Part shown: piece by piece, positions 7,417-15,910 of the stretch | Layout of the letters: each line of letters starts with the position of its first letter | Numbering within the stretch: position 1 is the first letter of the stretch | IMG/VR virus record: IMGVR_UViG_3300021420_000007 | Coordinates: 1-51,748 of that record | Length of the DNA: 51,748 nucleotides | Source: a virus | Reading direction: 5' to 3' (one strand) | Translations under genes and position numbers: made by a program | Notes under the pieces: generated by a model | What the model saw: only the letters and a program-made list of their open reading frames with translations | What the model was told of the DNA's origin: nothing | Database searches by the model: none

Positions 7417-9141
7417 ATGCCTCCATCAATTCCGGCCTCGCGCCTTGCTCAAGTAATTCCTGGCGTGCTGTCGGCTGGCGGCAACCCGCTATCGCTTAAC
7501 TCAGTTTATCTCACGCCGGACACATCCATTCCCATCGGGACTGCGCAGCCGTTCGCGAGCGCGGCCGACGTGTCGGATTGGTTCGGTCCGACCGCGCCTG
7601 AGACGGTTTTGGCCAATGTCTATTTTGACGGTTTCATTAATTGCACTGTGTTGCCGAGTACGCTGTTTTTTGCGCAGTTCAACTCTGCGTCGGTTAATGC
7701 GTATTTACGTGGCGGTAGTGTCGCAGCTATGACGCTCGCGCAATTGAATGCGTTGTCTGGAACTATCGCACTCACGGTTGATGGCGTGCTGGTTACGTCG
7801 GCAGCAATCAATCTGTCGGGTGCTACCAGTTTCACCAATGCCGCGACTCTGTTGCAGGCAGGTTTGCAGACGACAGGCAACGTGTTCTCAGGTACGGCTT
7901 CGCAGTCACTCGGCGTGGTTGATATTCTTTCGACCGTTTCGGGATCGCTGGCCGTCGGCGACGTACTGAACGGCACTGGCGTCTCTGGGCCGGCCACCAT
8001 TGCGTCGTTCGGTACATACACCGTGCTTGCGGGAACCGGTACCGTGAATGTCAGTACGTCTGCCACCGTTACGACGGGAACGGCTACAGTCACGATTCTG
8101 CCGACTGTCACTTATGACACGCTGCGCAAAGCTTTCGTTATTACATCGCCGACGACTGGCGCCAATTCGAGCATTGGTTTTCCGGCCACGGGTGCGCTGT
8201 CTACAGGTATCAATCTTACGGCTGCTACGGGCGCTGTGTTGTCGCAAGGGGCCATCGCCGTAACGCCGGCCGGTCTTATGGGGCAGGTTGTCGCCGCGAC
8301 ACAGAATTGGGCAACGTTTATGACCGTCGCGGAGCAAATCCTATCAATCAAGGAAGCTTTCGCCGCATGGGTACAGACGACCAATCAGCGGTATCTGTTC
8401 GTGTGTCAGGATTCTGACGCGACGCCGACCACGAGTCCTAGTGCGACAGGATCGTTCGGCAACATCGTCAACGCTGCGCAGGATACTGGCGTGATGCCTG
8501 TGTATGATATCAGCGGTTCGAGCGTTATTGCTGCGTTCCAAACGGCCATTGCCGCGTCCATCAATTTCAATCAGCAAAACGGCCGTACAATAGCGGCGTT
8601 CCGTGGCCAAGCAGGACTCACGGCGCAAGTGACTAATGAGACGGTTTACAACAACCTGATCGCGAACGGTTATAATTGCTATGCGTCCTTTGCGACAGCT
8701 AACCAGCAATTTACGCAGAATCAGCCCGGCCAAATATCGGGAGCGTTCCGTTGGTTTGATACTTACATCGATCAGATTTACCTCAATAGCCAATTCCAAT
8801 TGGCTTTGATGAATCTACTGGCGAACGTGCCAGCCGTGCCGTACGTTACCCGTGGGTTCAATCTGATTCGTAGCGCGTTGCTCGACCCCATCAAACAAGG
8901 GTTGAACTTCGGCAGTATCGTCAAGGGCGTGACGCTTTCCTCGGCACAGTCGGCCGCGCTCAACAGTGCGACGGGCGATCTGAGCGCAACAGCCACGATT
9001 CAGAACACGGGTTGGTACTTGCAGATTCTCGACCCGGGCGCCATCGTACGCGGCGGGCGCGGTACGCCTACGATCAATTTCTACTACACCGACGGTGGCA
9101 GCGTGCAGCAAATCAGCATGTCATCGGTCGATGTTCTGTAA
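7417..9141 (+). CDS. Tail sheath protein (DUF3383) with inserted beta module
   Basis: A 574-aa protein. The N-terminus ('IPASRLAQVIPGVLSAGG', 'LNSVYLTPDTSIPIG', 'ASAADVSDWFGPTAPE') and the later 'QNWATFMTVAEQILSIKEAF' and 'RTIAAFRGQAGL' follow the DUF3383 pattern, the contractile sheath of many myoviruses. Around residues 165-230 a Thr/Gly-rich insert ('LAVGDVLNGTGVSGPATIAS') resembles the module in the proteins at 1991 and 5139, though more diverged. The C-terminal 60 residues ('GTPTINFYYTDGGSVQQISM') are the usual closing strand. With the tube gene at 9158 this establishes a myovirus morphology. Confidence 0.85.
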   Translation: MPPSIPASRLAQVIPGVLSAGGNPLSLNSVYLTPDTSIPIGTAQPFASAADVSDWFGPTAPETVLANVYFDGFINCTVLPSTLFFAQFNSASVNAYLRGGSVAAMTLAQLNALSGTIALTVDGVLVTSAAINLSGATSFTNAATLLQAGLQTTGNVFSGTASQSLGVVDILSTVSGSLAVGDVLNGTGVSGPATIASFGTYTVLAGTGTVNVSTSATVTTGTATVTILPTVTYDTLRKAFVITSPTTGANSSIGFPATGALSTGINLTAATGAVLSQGAIAVTPAGLMGQVVAATQNWATFMTVAEQILSIKEAFAAWVQTTNQRYLFVCQDSDATPTTSPSATGSFGNIVNAAQDTGVMPVYDISGSSVIAAFQTAIAASINFNQQNGRTIAAFRGQAGLTAQVTNETVYNNLIANGYNCYASFATANQQFTQNQPGQISGAFRWFDTYIDQIYLNSQFQLALMNLLANVPAVPYVTRGFNLIRSALLDPIKQGLNFGSIVKGVTLSSAQSAALNSATGDLSATATIQNTGWYLQILDPGAIVRGGRGTPTINFYYTDGGSVQQISMSSVDVL

Positions 9142-9157
9142 CCCGGAGCAATAGTAC

Positions 9158-9595
9158 ATGGCACGTTTCATTACCTCGGCGAATAGTGAATTCACTCTGA
9201 CCATTCCGGGTGTGTTTTCGGGTCCAGTTGTTCTACAAGGTTACGCAGTCGATGACGCGTTTGATACGGCGAACGTCAAGCCGGCCGAAGCTAAGAAAGG
9301 CGTTGACGGCCGCAAATCCTCAGGGTTCACTCCGTATCTCGTGGTCATGAAAATTCACTTGATGCCCGACAGCCCGGCCATCGACATTTTTGACCAATGG
9401 CTCGGCGCACTGAACGCGGCACGCGATGACTTGCCAGCAACCGAGGGTTCTATTTGGGCGCCATCGCTCGGTAAAGCGTGGGCATGCGCTAACGGCACTC
9501 TGACTGAGTCATCGGCTGTGCCGAACGCCAAAAAGCTATTCGAGGCACAGGAATACGAGATTACTTGGGACACTGTTGATGTGTCCAACGTCTAG
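9158..9595 (+). CDS. Tail tube protein (DUF3277-like)
   Basis: A 145-aa protein following the sheath by 16 nt, with a CGGAG ribosome site. 'VVLQGYAVDDAFDTANV', 'KKGVDGRKSSGFTP' and 'SPAIDIFDQWLGAL' fit the DUF3277-type tube protein that forms the inner rigid channel. Size and order (sheath, tube, chaperone, tape measure) match the family. Confidence 0.78.
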   Translation: MARFITSANSEFTLTIPGVFSGPVVLQGYAVDDAFDTANVKPAEAKKGVDGRKSSGFTPYLVVMKIHLMPDSPAIDIFDQWLGALNAARDDLPATEGSIWAPSLGKAWACANGTLTESSAVPNAKKLFEAQEYEITWDTVDVSNV

Positions 9596-9632
9596 TTGAT
9601 TTGCCCGCACCACGGGTATAGGAGTTGACCTC

Positions 9633-10070
9633 ATGACGCGACGTGTTGAACGTCTGATTATTCCTGGCGTTCGTTCTGAAACTGCCGGCGAACGCGACAA
9701 CGGCAAAACCTTTGTGCTCACCGAAATGGACGCGTATAGTGGTCAAGATTGGGCACTGCGGGCGCTCCTAGCGTTGGCCGCTAGCGGCGTTACGCTGCCT
9801 GATGGAGCCATGGCCACGGGATGGGCGGGATTAGCTGGCTTCGGCGTGACGGCTCTTCTACAGGCTCCGCACGCGGCCCTACGGCCCTTGCTGGACGAGA
9901 TGTTAGCGCAGGCCGCTTATCAGCATGACCCGAAGCACCCAGCGCAGCCAATCCGGCCCGGTCCGAACTGTGTGGTCGAAGAAATCAAAACCTTCTTGAC
10001 GCTACACTTGGCCCTCGTGAAATTACACACGGGTTTTTCTCCGGCCGTCGCCGCCCTGAGTACGGATTAA
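9633..10070 (+). CDS. Tail assembly chaperone, short form
   Basis: A 145-aa protein placed between the tube and the tape measure, the fixed position of the tail assembly chaperone. 'GKTFVLTEMDAYSGQDWALR' and 'LLALAASGVTLPDG' match the chaperone family of DUF3383-type myophages, and the end 'LHTGFSPAV' is where relatives end. Near the 3' end (10031-10037) the heptamer GGGTTTT lies in the correct phase for -1 slippage (G GGT TTT), and the -1 frame stays open for another 74 codons, giving a 209-aa long form. These proteins coat the tape measure during assembly and are not in the virion. Confidence 0.78.
   Translation: MTRRVERLIIPGVRSETAGERDNGKTFVLTEMDAYSGQDWALRALLALAASGVTLPDGAMATGWAGLAGFGVTALLQAPHAALRPLLDEMLAQAAYQHDPKHPAQPIRPGPNCVVEEIKTFLTLHLALVKLHTGFSPAVAALSTD
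10031..10037 (+). promoter_or_regulatory. Slippery heptamer for -1 frameshift
   Basis: GGGTTTT in phase X XXY YYZ with the chaperone codons Gly134 (GGT) and Phe135 (TTT). After a -1 slip both tRNAs re-pair (GGG, TTT) and translation continues in the frame of 10037-10261. I did not identify a stimulatory stem-loop. Confidence 0.7.
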
Positions 10071-10261
10071 CCCTACCTTCAGCGCGCGCGGGCGGCCTGA
10101 TTGATTATCCTAATTTACCGCCTATGTGTGGTGTGGTAATCTCTACGAGCAAAGCTACGCTATACGAATTGCAGTCGGTCTATGGTGTAGGCGACTTGTT
10201 TCAAATCTGCGAAGTTATCGCGGTCGATTCATACAACCGACGCGTCACGCAGGCTGAATAA
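10037..10261 (+). CDS. Tail assembly chaperone, -1 frame extension (gpGT-like)
   Basis: Seventy-four codons open in the -1 frame after the slippery site and ending in TAA one base before the tape-measure start. The extension ends 'GGLIDYPNLPPMCGVVI' ... 'ATLYELQSVYGVGDLFQ' and '...VDSYNRRVTQAE'. That composition (Pro-rich entry, Leu/Tyr-rich helix, 'D.YN.R' end) resembles the second half of frameshifted chaperones. It has no good independent start, which favours production as a fusion of about 209 aa with the upstream protein. Confidence 0.68.
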   Translation, partial: FSGRRRPEYGLTLPSARAGGLIDYPNLPPMCGVVISTSKATLYELQSVYGVGDLFQICEVIAVDSYNRRVTQAE

Positions 10262-10262
10262 A

Positions 10263-11792
10263 TTGGCAACAGTAATTGACTCTCTTGTTGTTCTACTCGG
10301 TCTTGACGCCAGTAATTACAAAAAAGGCCGCGAGACAGCCGAGAAAGAGACGACCGAGACGGCCCGCAAATCAAAAGAAGCGGCCGACGCAATCACGAAG
10401 TCGTTAACCGAAGTTGGCCGCACGGTCGCGAGCTTATTTCTTGGTTTTGAGTCGGTGTCAGGATTTACCAAATTCCTGAGCGGCCTTAATAGCGGTGAGG
10501 CGGCGTTGGGGCGTACGGCCGCCAACATAGGCATGAGCGCCCACGAACTGAACAAATGGGGCAACGCCGTCAAATTGGCTGGCGGCGACGCGACAGACGC
10601 GCAATCTGCGTTCTCTCAATTAACCGAAGATTTCCAGAAAATGACAACGACGGGCGAACAGTCCGCGCTGTTGCAATTCTTGCGTGCCCGTAGCGTAAAC
10701 ATTCGCGACGCCAACGGCAACTTACGCGATCAGGGTGAAATATTTGAAGAACTTGCCGACAAGACTGCGCAGTACGGCCGCGCTTATCAACAAACGATGT
10801 TTAAGCAAGTCGGGATATCGCAAGGTGAAATAAATTATCTCGTGCAGTCCAAAGCGCTCCGTGAGGACCAATTGCGCTTAGCAGAGAAAAATAACGGCGT
10901 GACCGAAGCTTCGATACGTGAAGCGCAACAGTTGCAAGAATACTGGCGTAATGTCGGCATACAGATTGAGGCGGCCGGCCAAAAAGTTCTCAATGTGCTC
11001 ACGCCGGCAGTTCGCGGCGCGTTTACCGAAGTATCAAAACTCATGGATGAATTCAAGAATACGGGTGGTCTTGACCGTGTCGGGCAGGTAATGCGTGTCA
11101 TCGGCAACATTGCTTCGGCTATTGGCAACAGTATTAGTTTTTGGGTCAAAACCGTAAACGACTCTGCGATTGGCAAATATTTCGATTTCATGTTCAAGTT
11201 ATATGGCAAAGGACTCGATTTACTTGCGCCGCCCACGCCAGGGGCGGCTGTCGCCGCGCCACGCAATACCGGCGCTGCCACGCCGCAAGTAAGCCCCGAT
11301 GTGGGTATAAACTACGTGCCGCCAGCCGGCAGCAAGGCGGCGCGGTTTAACAACCCGGGCAACATACTCGATAAAAGCGGCGTTGAACGTAAATATGCAA
11401 CGCTTGAAGAAGGCCGCGACGCGCTAGAAAAAGATCTACGCGTCAAGATGCAACGTGGTCTTAAAACGGTCGATGCCATCATTGATGCGTACGAAGGCGG
11501 CGACAATGTCAGAAATAATATCCCCGCATATACCGCGGACGTGCGCAACCGGCTTGGCAAGAACGAACTGACCGAAGCTGACATCAAACAATTGGCGCTC
11601 GCCATATCCACGCATGAAAGCGGCCCGGGCGTCGCGCGTGCCGCGCCTGCCGCTGGCAGTACGACGACCGTAGAGATTGATACGATCAACATACATTCGG
11701 CAAGCGCAGACCCGCGTGCTGTAGCCGAACAAGTACCGGCCGCGATTCAACGTAAGTTCTCAGTCACACAAGCCGACACGGGACAGAGCTAA
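10263..11792 (+). CDS. Tape measure protein with C-terminal NNPGN domain
   Basis: A 509-aa protein from a TTG start one base after the chaperone extension stop. The first ~310 residues are mostly helical with tape-measure features ('SLVVLLGLDASNYKKG', many Ala/Glu heptads, a hydrophobic 'VMRVIGNIASAIGNSISF' near 280). The C-terminal third (about 355-465: 'AARFNNPGNILDKSG', 'YATLEEGRDALEKDL', 'ALAISTHESG') is a lysozyme-like structural domain often fused to tail tips or tape measures and thought to act on murein. Tape length sets tail length; 509 aa implies a short contractile tail. The last segment is a beta-strand tail 'TTVEIDTINIHSAS'. Confidence 0.8.
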   Translation: MATVIDSLVVLLGLDASNYKKGRETAEKETTETARKSKEAADAITKSLTEVGRTVASLFLGFESVSGFTKFLSGLNSGEAALGRTAANIGMSAHELNKWGNAVKLAGGDATDAQSAFSQLTEDFQKMTTTGEQSALLQFLRARSVNIRDANGNLRDQGEIFEELADKTAQYGRAYQQTMFKQVGISQGEINYLVQSKALREDQLRLAEKNNGVTEASIREAQQLQEYWRNVGIQIEAAGQKVLNVLTPAVRGAFTEVSKLMDEFKNTGGLDRVGQVMRVIGNIASAIGNSISFWVKTVNDSAIGKYFDFMFKLYGKGLDLLAPPTPGAAVAAPRNTGAATPQVSPDVGINYVPPAGSKAARFNNPGNILDKSGVERKYATLEEGRDALEKDLRVKMQRGLKTVDAIIDAYEGGDNVRNNIPAYTADVRNRLGKNELTEADIKQLALAISTHESGPGVARAAPAAGSTTTVEIDTINIHSASADPRAVAEQVPAAIQRKFSVTQADTGQS

Positions 11793-11794
11793 TC

Positions 11795-12526
11795 ATGGCA
11801 TTCATTACACAAGGTTGGGGCGCAGGACTCGGTATTTCTATCACCGTGCACATTCCGCAGTTTCCGAGTGTTGCCAATCTGCCTGGCGTCCCGCAGTTGG
11901 CCCGCTCACCGCTCGCGGGAGTGTTAGCGCCGCCCGTTCTTGGGTTTGCCGCCAACCCCGACACGCTTTGGCAGGCTACGCAGGCAGCGCCCGTGTGGGG
12001 TATATTCGACAGCGCCAACAATCTCGTCGTGAACGCCGACAGCGTGCAAGATTTCGGTTGGCGCAAAGAGAACCGTATATCGAACTTTCCAATTCAGTCG
12101 GGGCAATTCGGTACGTACAATCGTGTCGGGTTGCCGTCGGAAACTTCGGTCGTATTGACCAAGGGCGGCTCACTCAGTGCCCGCACAACGTTCCTGGCGC
12201 AGATTGACGCCATCGTCGCACAACAGAACATCAATCTATACACGATTCGCACGCCTGAAAAATCGTACAACAATGTCAGTGTGAACCGTGCCGAACTGTC
12301 ACGACGTGGTGTAGGTAACGCGTTTTATTTTGATGTTGAAGTCTACTTCATCGAGATAGCTCAAATTGCCGCGCAGTACAGCACGACGGCGACGCCTACG
12401 AATAACGCGAGTGTACCGAGTGCTCTTCCCGCGACGAATCAGGGATTGAGTCAATCGACCGTGCCGACGACGGCCATACAACAAAGCGCGTTGACGGCCA
12501 TCACGCCGCCCGTGCCGACAGGTTAG
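11795..12526 (+). CDS. Dit-like baseplate hub protein
   Basis: A 243-aa protein immediately after the tape measure. Its first residues are glycine and proline rich; 'VWGIFDSANNLVVNADSV' followed by 'ENRISNFPIQSGQFGTYNRV' matches the N-terminal domain of Dit-like tail proteins of simple contractile tails, and 'AELSRRGVGNAFYFDVEVYF' closes the beta fold. The last 45 residues are Thr/Pro/Ala-rich and probably flexible. Dit-like proteins connect the end of the tube to the central hub. Confidence 0.68.
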   Translation: MAFITQGWGAGLGISITVHIPQFPSVANLPGVPQLARSPLAGVLAPPVLGFAANPDTLWQATQAAPVWGIFDSANNLVVNADSVQDFGWRKENRISNFPIQSGQFGTYNRVGLPSETSVVLTKGGSLSARTTFLAQIDAIVAQQNINLYTIRTPEKSYNNVSVNRAELSRRGVGNAFYFDVEVYFIEIAQIAAQYSTTATPTNNASVPSALPATNQGLSQSTVPTTAIQQSALTAITPPVPTG

Positions 12527-12530
12527 CCCT

Positions 12531-12896
12531 ATGCTGCAAATACCAGTGAGCGCCGTTGCATCGCAGACGCTTTCAATCGTGCTCGACAATCAGAGTTGCC
12601 AAATTGCTATCTATCAAAAGCAACCGATTGTCGATGAATACGGGGTAGCGGCCGGGCTATTTTTTGACTTGATTGTAGGCGGCGTGCCGATCATCAATAC
12701 GGCGCGTTGTCTCGACCGTACACGGCTATTGCTCGACCGACAGTATCTTGGTGTGGTCGGTGATTTCATGTTTCTAGACACGACTGCGACCGAAGGCGGC
12801 CCGCCAACATTTAACGGAGCGCCACCGTACTATACGGGTCTCGGATCGCAATTCGTGTTGCTTTATCTTGAGGCATCTGACCTTGCCAGCATCTAG
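12531..12896 (+). CDS. Baseplate plug protein, Pam3 gp18-like
   Basis: A 121-aa all-beta protein: 'IPVSAVASQTLSIVLDNQSC', 'QIAIYQKQ', 'YGVAAGLFFDLIVGGVPI' and 'YLGVVGDFMFLDT'. This follows the pattern of the phage baseplate plug family described for cyanophage Pam3 gp18. Located between the Dit-like protein and the hub, as in other simple baseplates. Its end overlaps the start region of the next gene. Confidence 0.65.
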   Translation: MLQIPVSAVASQTLSIVLDNQSCQIAIYQKQPIVDEYGVAAGLFFDLIVGGVPIINTARCLDRTRLLLDRQYLGVVGDFMFLDTTATEGGPPTFNGAPPYYTGLGSQFVLLYLEASDLASI

Positions 12897-13815
12897 TTAC
12901 ACAGTCAAAAATCTGCGTGTGACATTCACGTTAACAGGCAGCAATGCTGTGTTCCCGGGCACGACAGCGAATAAACTGCAAGTGTCTGGACTGCGCATGT
13001 CCGCGGTAATCAAAGGCTCGGGGTTGCCGGCGTTTCCCGAGGCATCATTGCGTATCTACGGACTTGCGCAGCAAGACATGAACGCACTGGCCATTGTGCC
13101 TGTGCAGGGCGGCAAACCTGAGTTTTCATTCAATACGGTGCAGATTGAGGCGGATAGCGGCAATGGTTTTACGTTCGTTTTCTCAGGTCAAATATTTCAG
13201 GCCGGGCCGGACTACTCGAACTTGCCCGACGTGTGTTTATTCGTTCATGCACAGTCAGCCGGATTTGACCAACTTACGGCGGCCAATCCGACGGCCTATC
13301 CTGGCACAGCCAACGTGGCTGATATCGTGGCCAATCTCGCTTCAAAAATGTCTATGGCTTTTGAGAATGACGGTGTGACCGGTACGCTCACGGGGGCGTA
13401 CTACTCGGGCACTCTCACGAGCCAATTGCGCAAGCTGTGTCAGGATGCGAATATTTACTACGCCATGGAAAACCAAAACTTGCTCGTCATCTCGCCGGCC
13501 GGCGTAGCGCGCAAGAATGTTGACACATGGGTATTGACACCAACGTCAGGGCTCGTCGGCTACCCGGAAGTGCTCGGCAATGGGTACCTCAACGTCCGTT
13601 CATTGTTCAATCCTGCATTCCGGCAGAATGGGCCGATAACGATTCAAGGTAGCGACGTGGTTATTGACCCGTCGCTGCCCAAGACCCTCAACAGCCTGGC
13701 CGATGGGGATTGGGTCATAGGTCCGCTGACCCATACGCTCGAATGTCAGAAGCCCGGCGGCGCGTGGTTCACTGATATGAAACTCTATCCCCCTAATGCG
13801 GTGCCCGCAGCATGA
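12883..13815 (+). CDS. Baseplate hub protein (gp27/gpD-like)
   Basis: A 310-aa protein if translation starts at TTG 12883, which has GAGG 9 nt upstream; TTG 12868 is an alternative. Sequence features are two beta-rich domains, with 'KLQVSGLRMSAVIKGSGLP' near 30 and 'YYSGTLTSQLRKLCQDANIYYAM' near 190, the latter like the region in hub proteins of Mu/P2 type. It lies directly before the spike gene, which it overlaps by 4 nt. Inferred role: the trimeric hub that holds the spike. Confidence 0.62.
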   Translation: MPASSYTVKNLRVTFTLTGSNAVFPGTTANKLQVSGLRMSAVIKGSGLPAFPEASLRIYGLAQQDMNALAIVPVQGGKPEFSFNTVQIEADSGNGFTFVFSGQIFQAGPDYSNLPDVCLFVHAQSAGFDQLTAANPTAYPGTANVADIVANLASKMSMAFENDGVTGTLTGAYYSGTLTSQLRKLCQDANIYYAMENQNLLVISPAGVARKNVDTWVLTPTSGLVGYPEVLGNGYLNVRSLFNPAFRQNGPITIQGSDVVIDPSLPKTLNSLADGDWVIGPLTHTLECQKPGGAWFTDMKLYPPNAVPAA

Positions 13816-15536
13816 GCGCCGTAGGTCAAGCCAACCCGTTCAGTGATGCAAGCGAGTTCAACACGCTGGCGTTTATCATCGACCGTGCAACCGAGGAAAT
13901 GCAAACCGTGTCGATTGTCCAAGTCAAGGCCGTCAACACGGGCGCACAAACGGTGGACGTGCAAGTACTCGTCAATCTCATGACGGGTGCGAATATCTCG
14001 GTACCCCACGGGGTCATATCGGCGCGGCCATACTTTCGCGCGCAAGGCGGCACGAGCGGTATTATTCTGGATCCCGTCGTGGGCGACATTGGCGTCATGG
14101 TGTTTGCCTCGCGAGACTCCTCGGCCGTCATTTCGGCGAAGGGACTTGCAAATCCGGGAAGTAAACGTAGGTTCTCGTGGTCAGATGGCGTCTACTTTGG
14201 GGGCGTTCTAAACACGCCGCCAACACAGTACGTGAAGCTCAATTCATCGGGCATCACCATTCTGTCACCGACCGCGGTATTGATTCAGTCGCCGGCTAAC
14301 ATGGTGTCAGGTCCGCTCGCAGTCAGTGGCGCTACCACGCTGCAAGCAACGCTGCATGTGATCGGCAATGTGCAAATGGATGGCACGCTAAACGTTAACG
14401 GAATAATTACCTCGGGTACGGAAGTGTCGGCGCCCATTGGGTCATTTGGGTCGCTGGTAGTTTCCACAGGCCCCGTGACTGTGCCAGCGGCCAGCATTCC
14501 CACATCAGCGCTTGGCCCGTCAGGAGTCACGGCAGGCAGCTATACGAACATGAACGCGACGGTGAACGCCGCAGGGATCATAACAGCAGCGGCGAATGGC
14601 TCAAGCTCAGGCTCACCGTTGACCACGAAGGGCGATCTATTCGGCTACAGTACGACAGTTGCACGCGTGCCTATTGGCAGTAACGGACAAGTTTTAACTG
14701 CGGACAGCACGCAAGCCTTAGGACTCAAATGGGCAATACCTAGCAGCGGATCACTGTCAATTACGGACGGTACGACGACGGTGGCAGGCACCACATCGCT
14801 TACTGTAGTTGGTGGCGTGGTATCAGGCGCAACGCCGAACGCCACATTGACGATTGCGGGCGGCAGTCCGGGCATACCTGCAACGATTCCTGATCTTTGC
14901 TATTGGTGGCAGGCTGATATTCCTTTGACGACGGTGGGTTATCCGATTCAGCGTCTAGTTGATAGTGGCCCCTCTAGCCAAAACCATGCAGGATTTCAAT
15001 CAGGATCAGGTGTAGTGTTATCGGCGACGCAATTAAACGGCAAGAATGTTTATACCTGGCCGGGCGCTACTTCGGGACGTGTATTTTTCTCTACGCCAAT
15101 CTATCTTCCTAAAAGCACAATGTTTTTTGTGGTGCGAACTAAAGCGAGTGGTACGCAAGCGTTCAATATTTCAGGTCCGAATGGCGCGTATCAGATCGGG
15201 CAAGATTCCACTAACAACAAAATTGCGTTAGTTAAGGCCGCTGTAATTATTATTGGTGAATCTTCAGCATTGGCGCCTAACACAGCCGTACAGTTCAATG
15301 CGACTTACGACGGCACGACGGGTAATTATGCCATTCGTATATCGCAGGCCAATGATTCAAGCGGAACGAATTTTCAAACTATTACTAATGTAACGAATTC
15401 TTTCGGGTTCAACGCCGCTTCTGGTGCTGAAGATATCGTAGGCGACACCGCGGAACTGGTCATATACGATAGGATTTTAACGCTAACCGAAATTCAATCA
15501 GTGGAATCCTACCTACATACAAAATGGGGTGTCTGA
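13812..15536 (+). CDS. Membrane-puncturing spike with fibre repeats and C-terminal LamG-like domain
   Basis: A 574-aa protein. Residues 1-150 resemble gp138-type spike proteins: 'TVSIVQVKAVNTGAQTVDVQ', 'VISARPYFRAQGG', 'PVVGDIGVMVFASRDSS' (OB-fold pattern) and 'RRFSWSDGVYFGGVLN'. Residues 160-250 are short beta repeats as in spike needles. Around 275-310 is the fibre-type motif 'TTKGDLFGYSTTVARVPIGS'. From about 359 the protein is a concanavalin/LamG-like domain ending 'ELVIYDRILTLTEIQSVESY'. Spike proteins normally end in a metal-bound tip; a carbohydrate-binding-type domain there is unusual. It overlaps the hub gene (ATGA) and the next gene. Confidence 0.7.
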   Translation: MSAVGQANPFSDASEFNTLAFIIDRATEEMQTVSIVQVKAVNTGAQTVDVQVLVNLMTGANISVPHGVISARPYFRAQGGTSGIILDPVVGDIGVMVFASRDSSAVISAKGLANPGSKRRFSWSDGVYFGGVLNTPPTQYVKLNSSGITILSPTAVLIQSPANMVSGPLAVSGATTLQATLHVIGNVQMDGTLNVNGIITSGTEVSAPIGSFGSLVVSTGPVTVPAASIPTSALGPSGVTAGSYTNMNATVNAAGIITAAANGSSSGSPLTTKGDLFGYSTTVARVPIGSNGQVLTADSTQALGLKWAIPSSGSLSITDGTTTVAGTTSLTVVGGVVSGATPNATLTIAGGSPGIPATIPDLCYWWQADIPLTTVGYPIQRLVDSGPSSQNHAGFQSGSGVVLSATQLNGKNVYTWPGATSGRVFFSTPIYLPKSTMFFVVRTKASGTQAFNISGPNGAYQIGQDSTNNKIALVKAAVIIIGESSALAPNTAVQFNATYDGTTGNYAIRISQANDSSGTNFQTITNVTNSFGFNAASGAEDIVGDTAELVIYDRILTLTEIQSVESYLHTKWGV

Positions 15537-15906
15537 CATGGCCGCGCCGTTCTCAACTTTATTGCTCGATGTAGGCTCGTGGGATTTGACCCTCGACGCC
15601 TTTGGCAACATTGCCGTTGCTGCGCCGCCCTATGCGCTCGCGCAAGACGTGGCTAGCGCGTGCCGTACTGTGCTCGGTGAGGTATACTACGACACATCGT
15701 TAGGTGTGGATTACTTTGGACTGATTTTTGGCAAGACGCCGCCCGCCCCAGTATTCCAAGAACAGTTTGTAACGGCTGCAAAGACAGTGCCTGGCGTTGT
15801 TTCTGCGACGTGCATTATTGAATCATATTCGGCCGCGACACGCGAAGCCACGGGGCAAGTTTTGTTTACCGATATCAACCATCAGACGCAGACGATAGGA
15901 CTATAG
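15529..15906 (+). CDS. Baseplate wedge protein, gp25/gpW-like
   Basis: A 125-aa protein starting inside the end of the spike gene. 'WDLTLDAFGNIAVAAPPYAL', 'ASACRTVLGEVYYDTSLGVDY' and 'VPGVVSATCIIESY' match the gp25-like wedge pattern (an acidic lysozyme-like fold without activity). It lies before baseplate J, as usual. Confidence 0.72.
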   Translation: MSDMAAPFSTLLLDVGSWDLTLDAFGNIAVAAPPYALAQDVASACRTVLGEVYYDTSLGVDYFGLIFGKTPPAPVFQEQFVTAAKTVPGVVSATCIIESYSAATREATGQVLFTDINHQTQTIGL

Positions 15907-15910
15907 GAAC

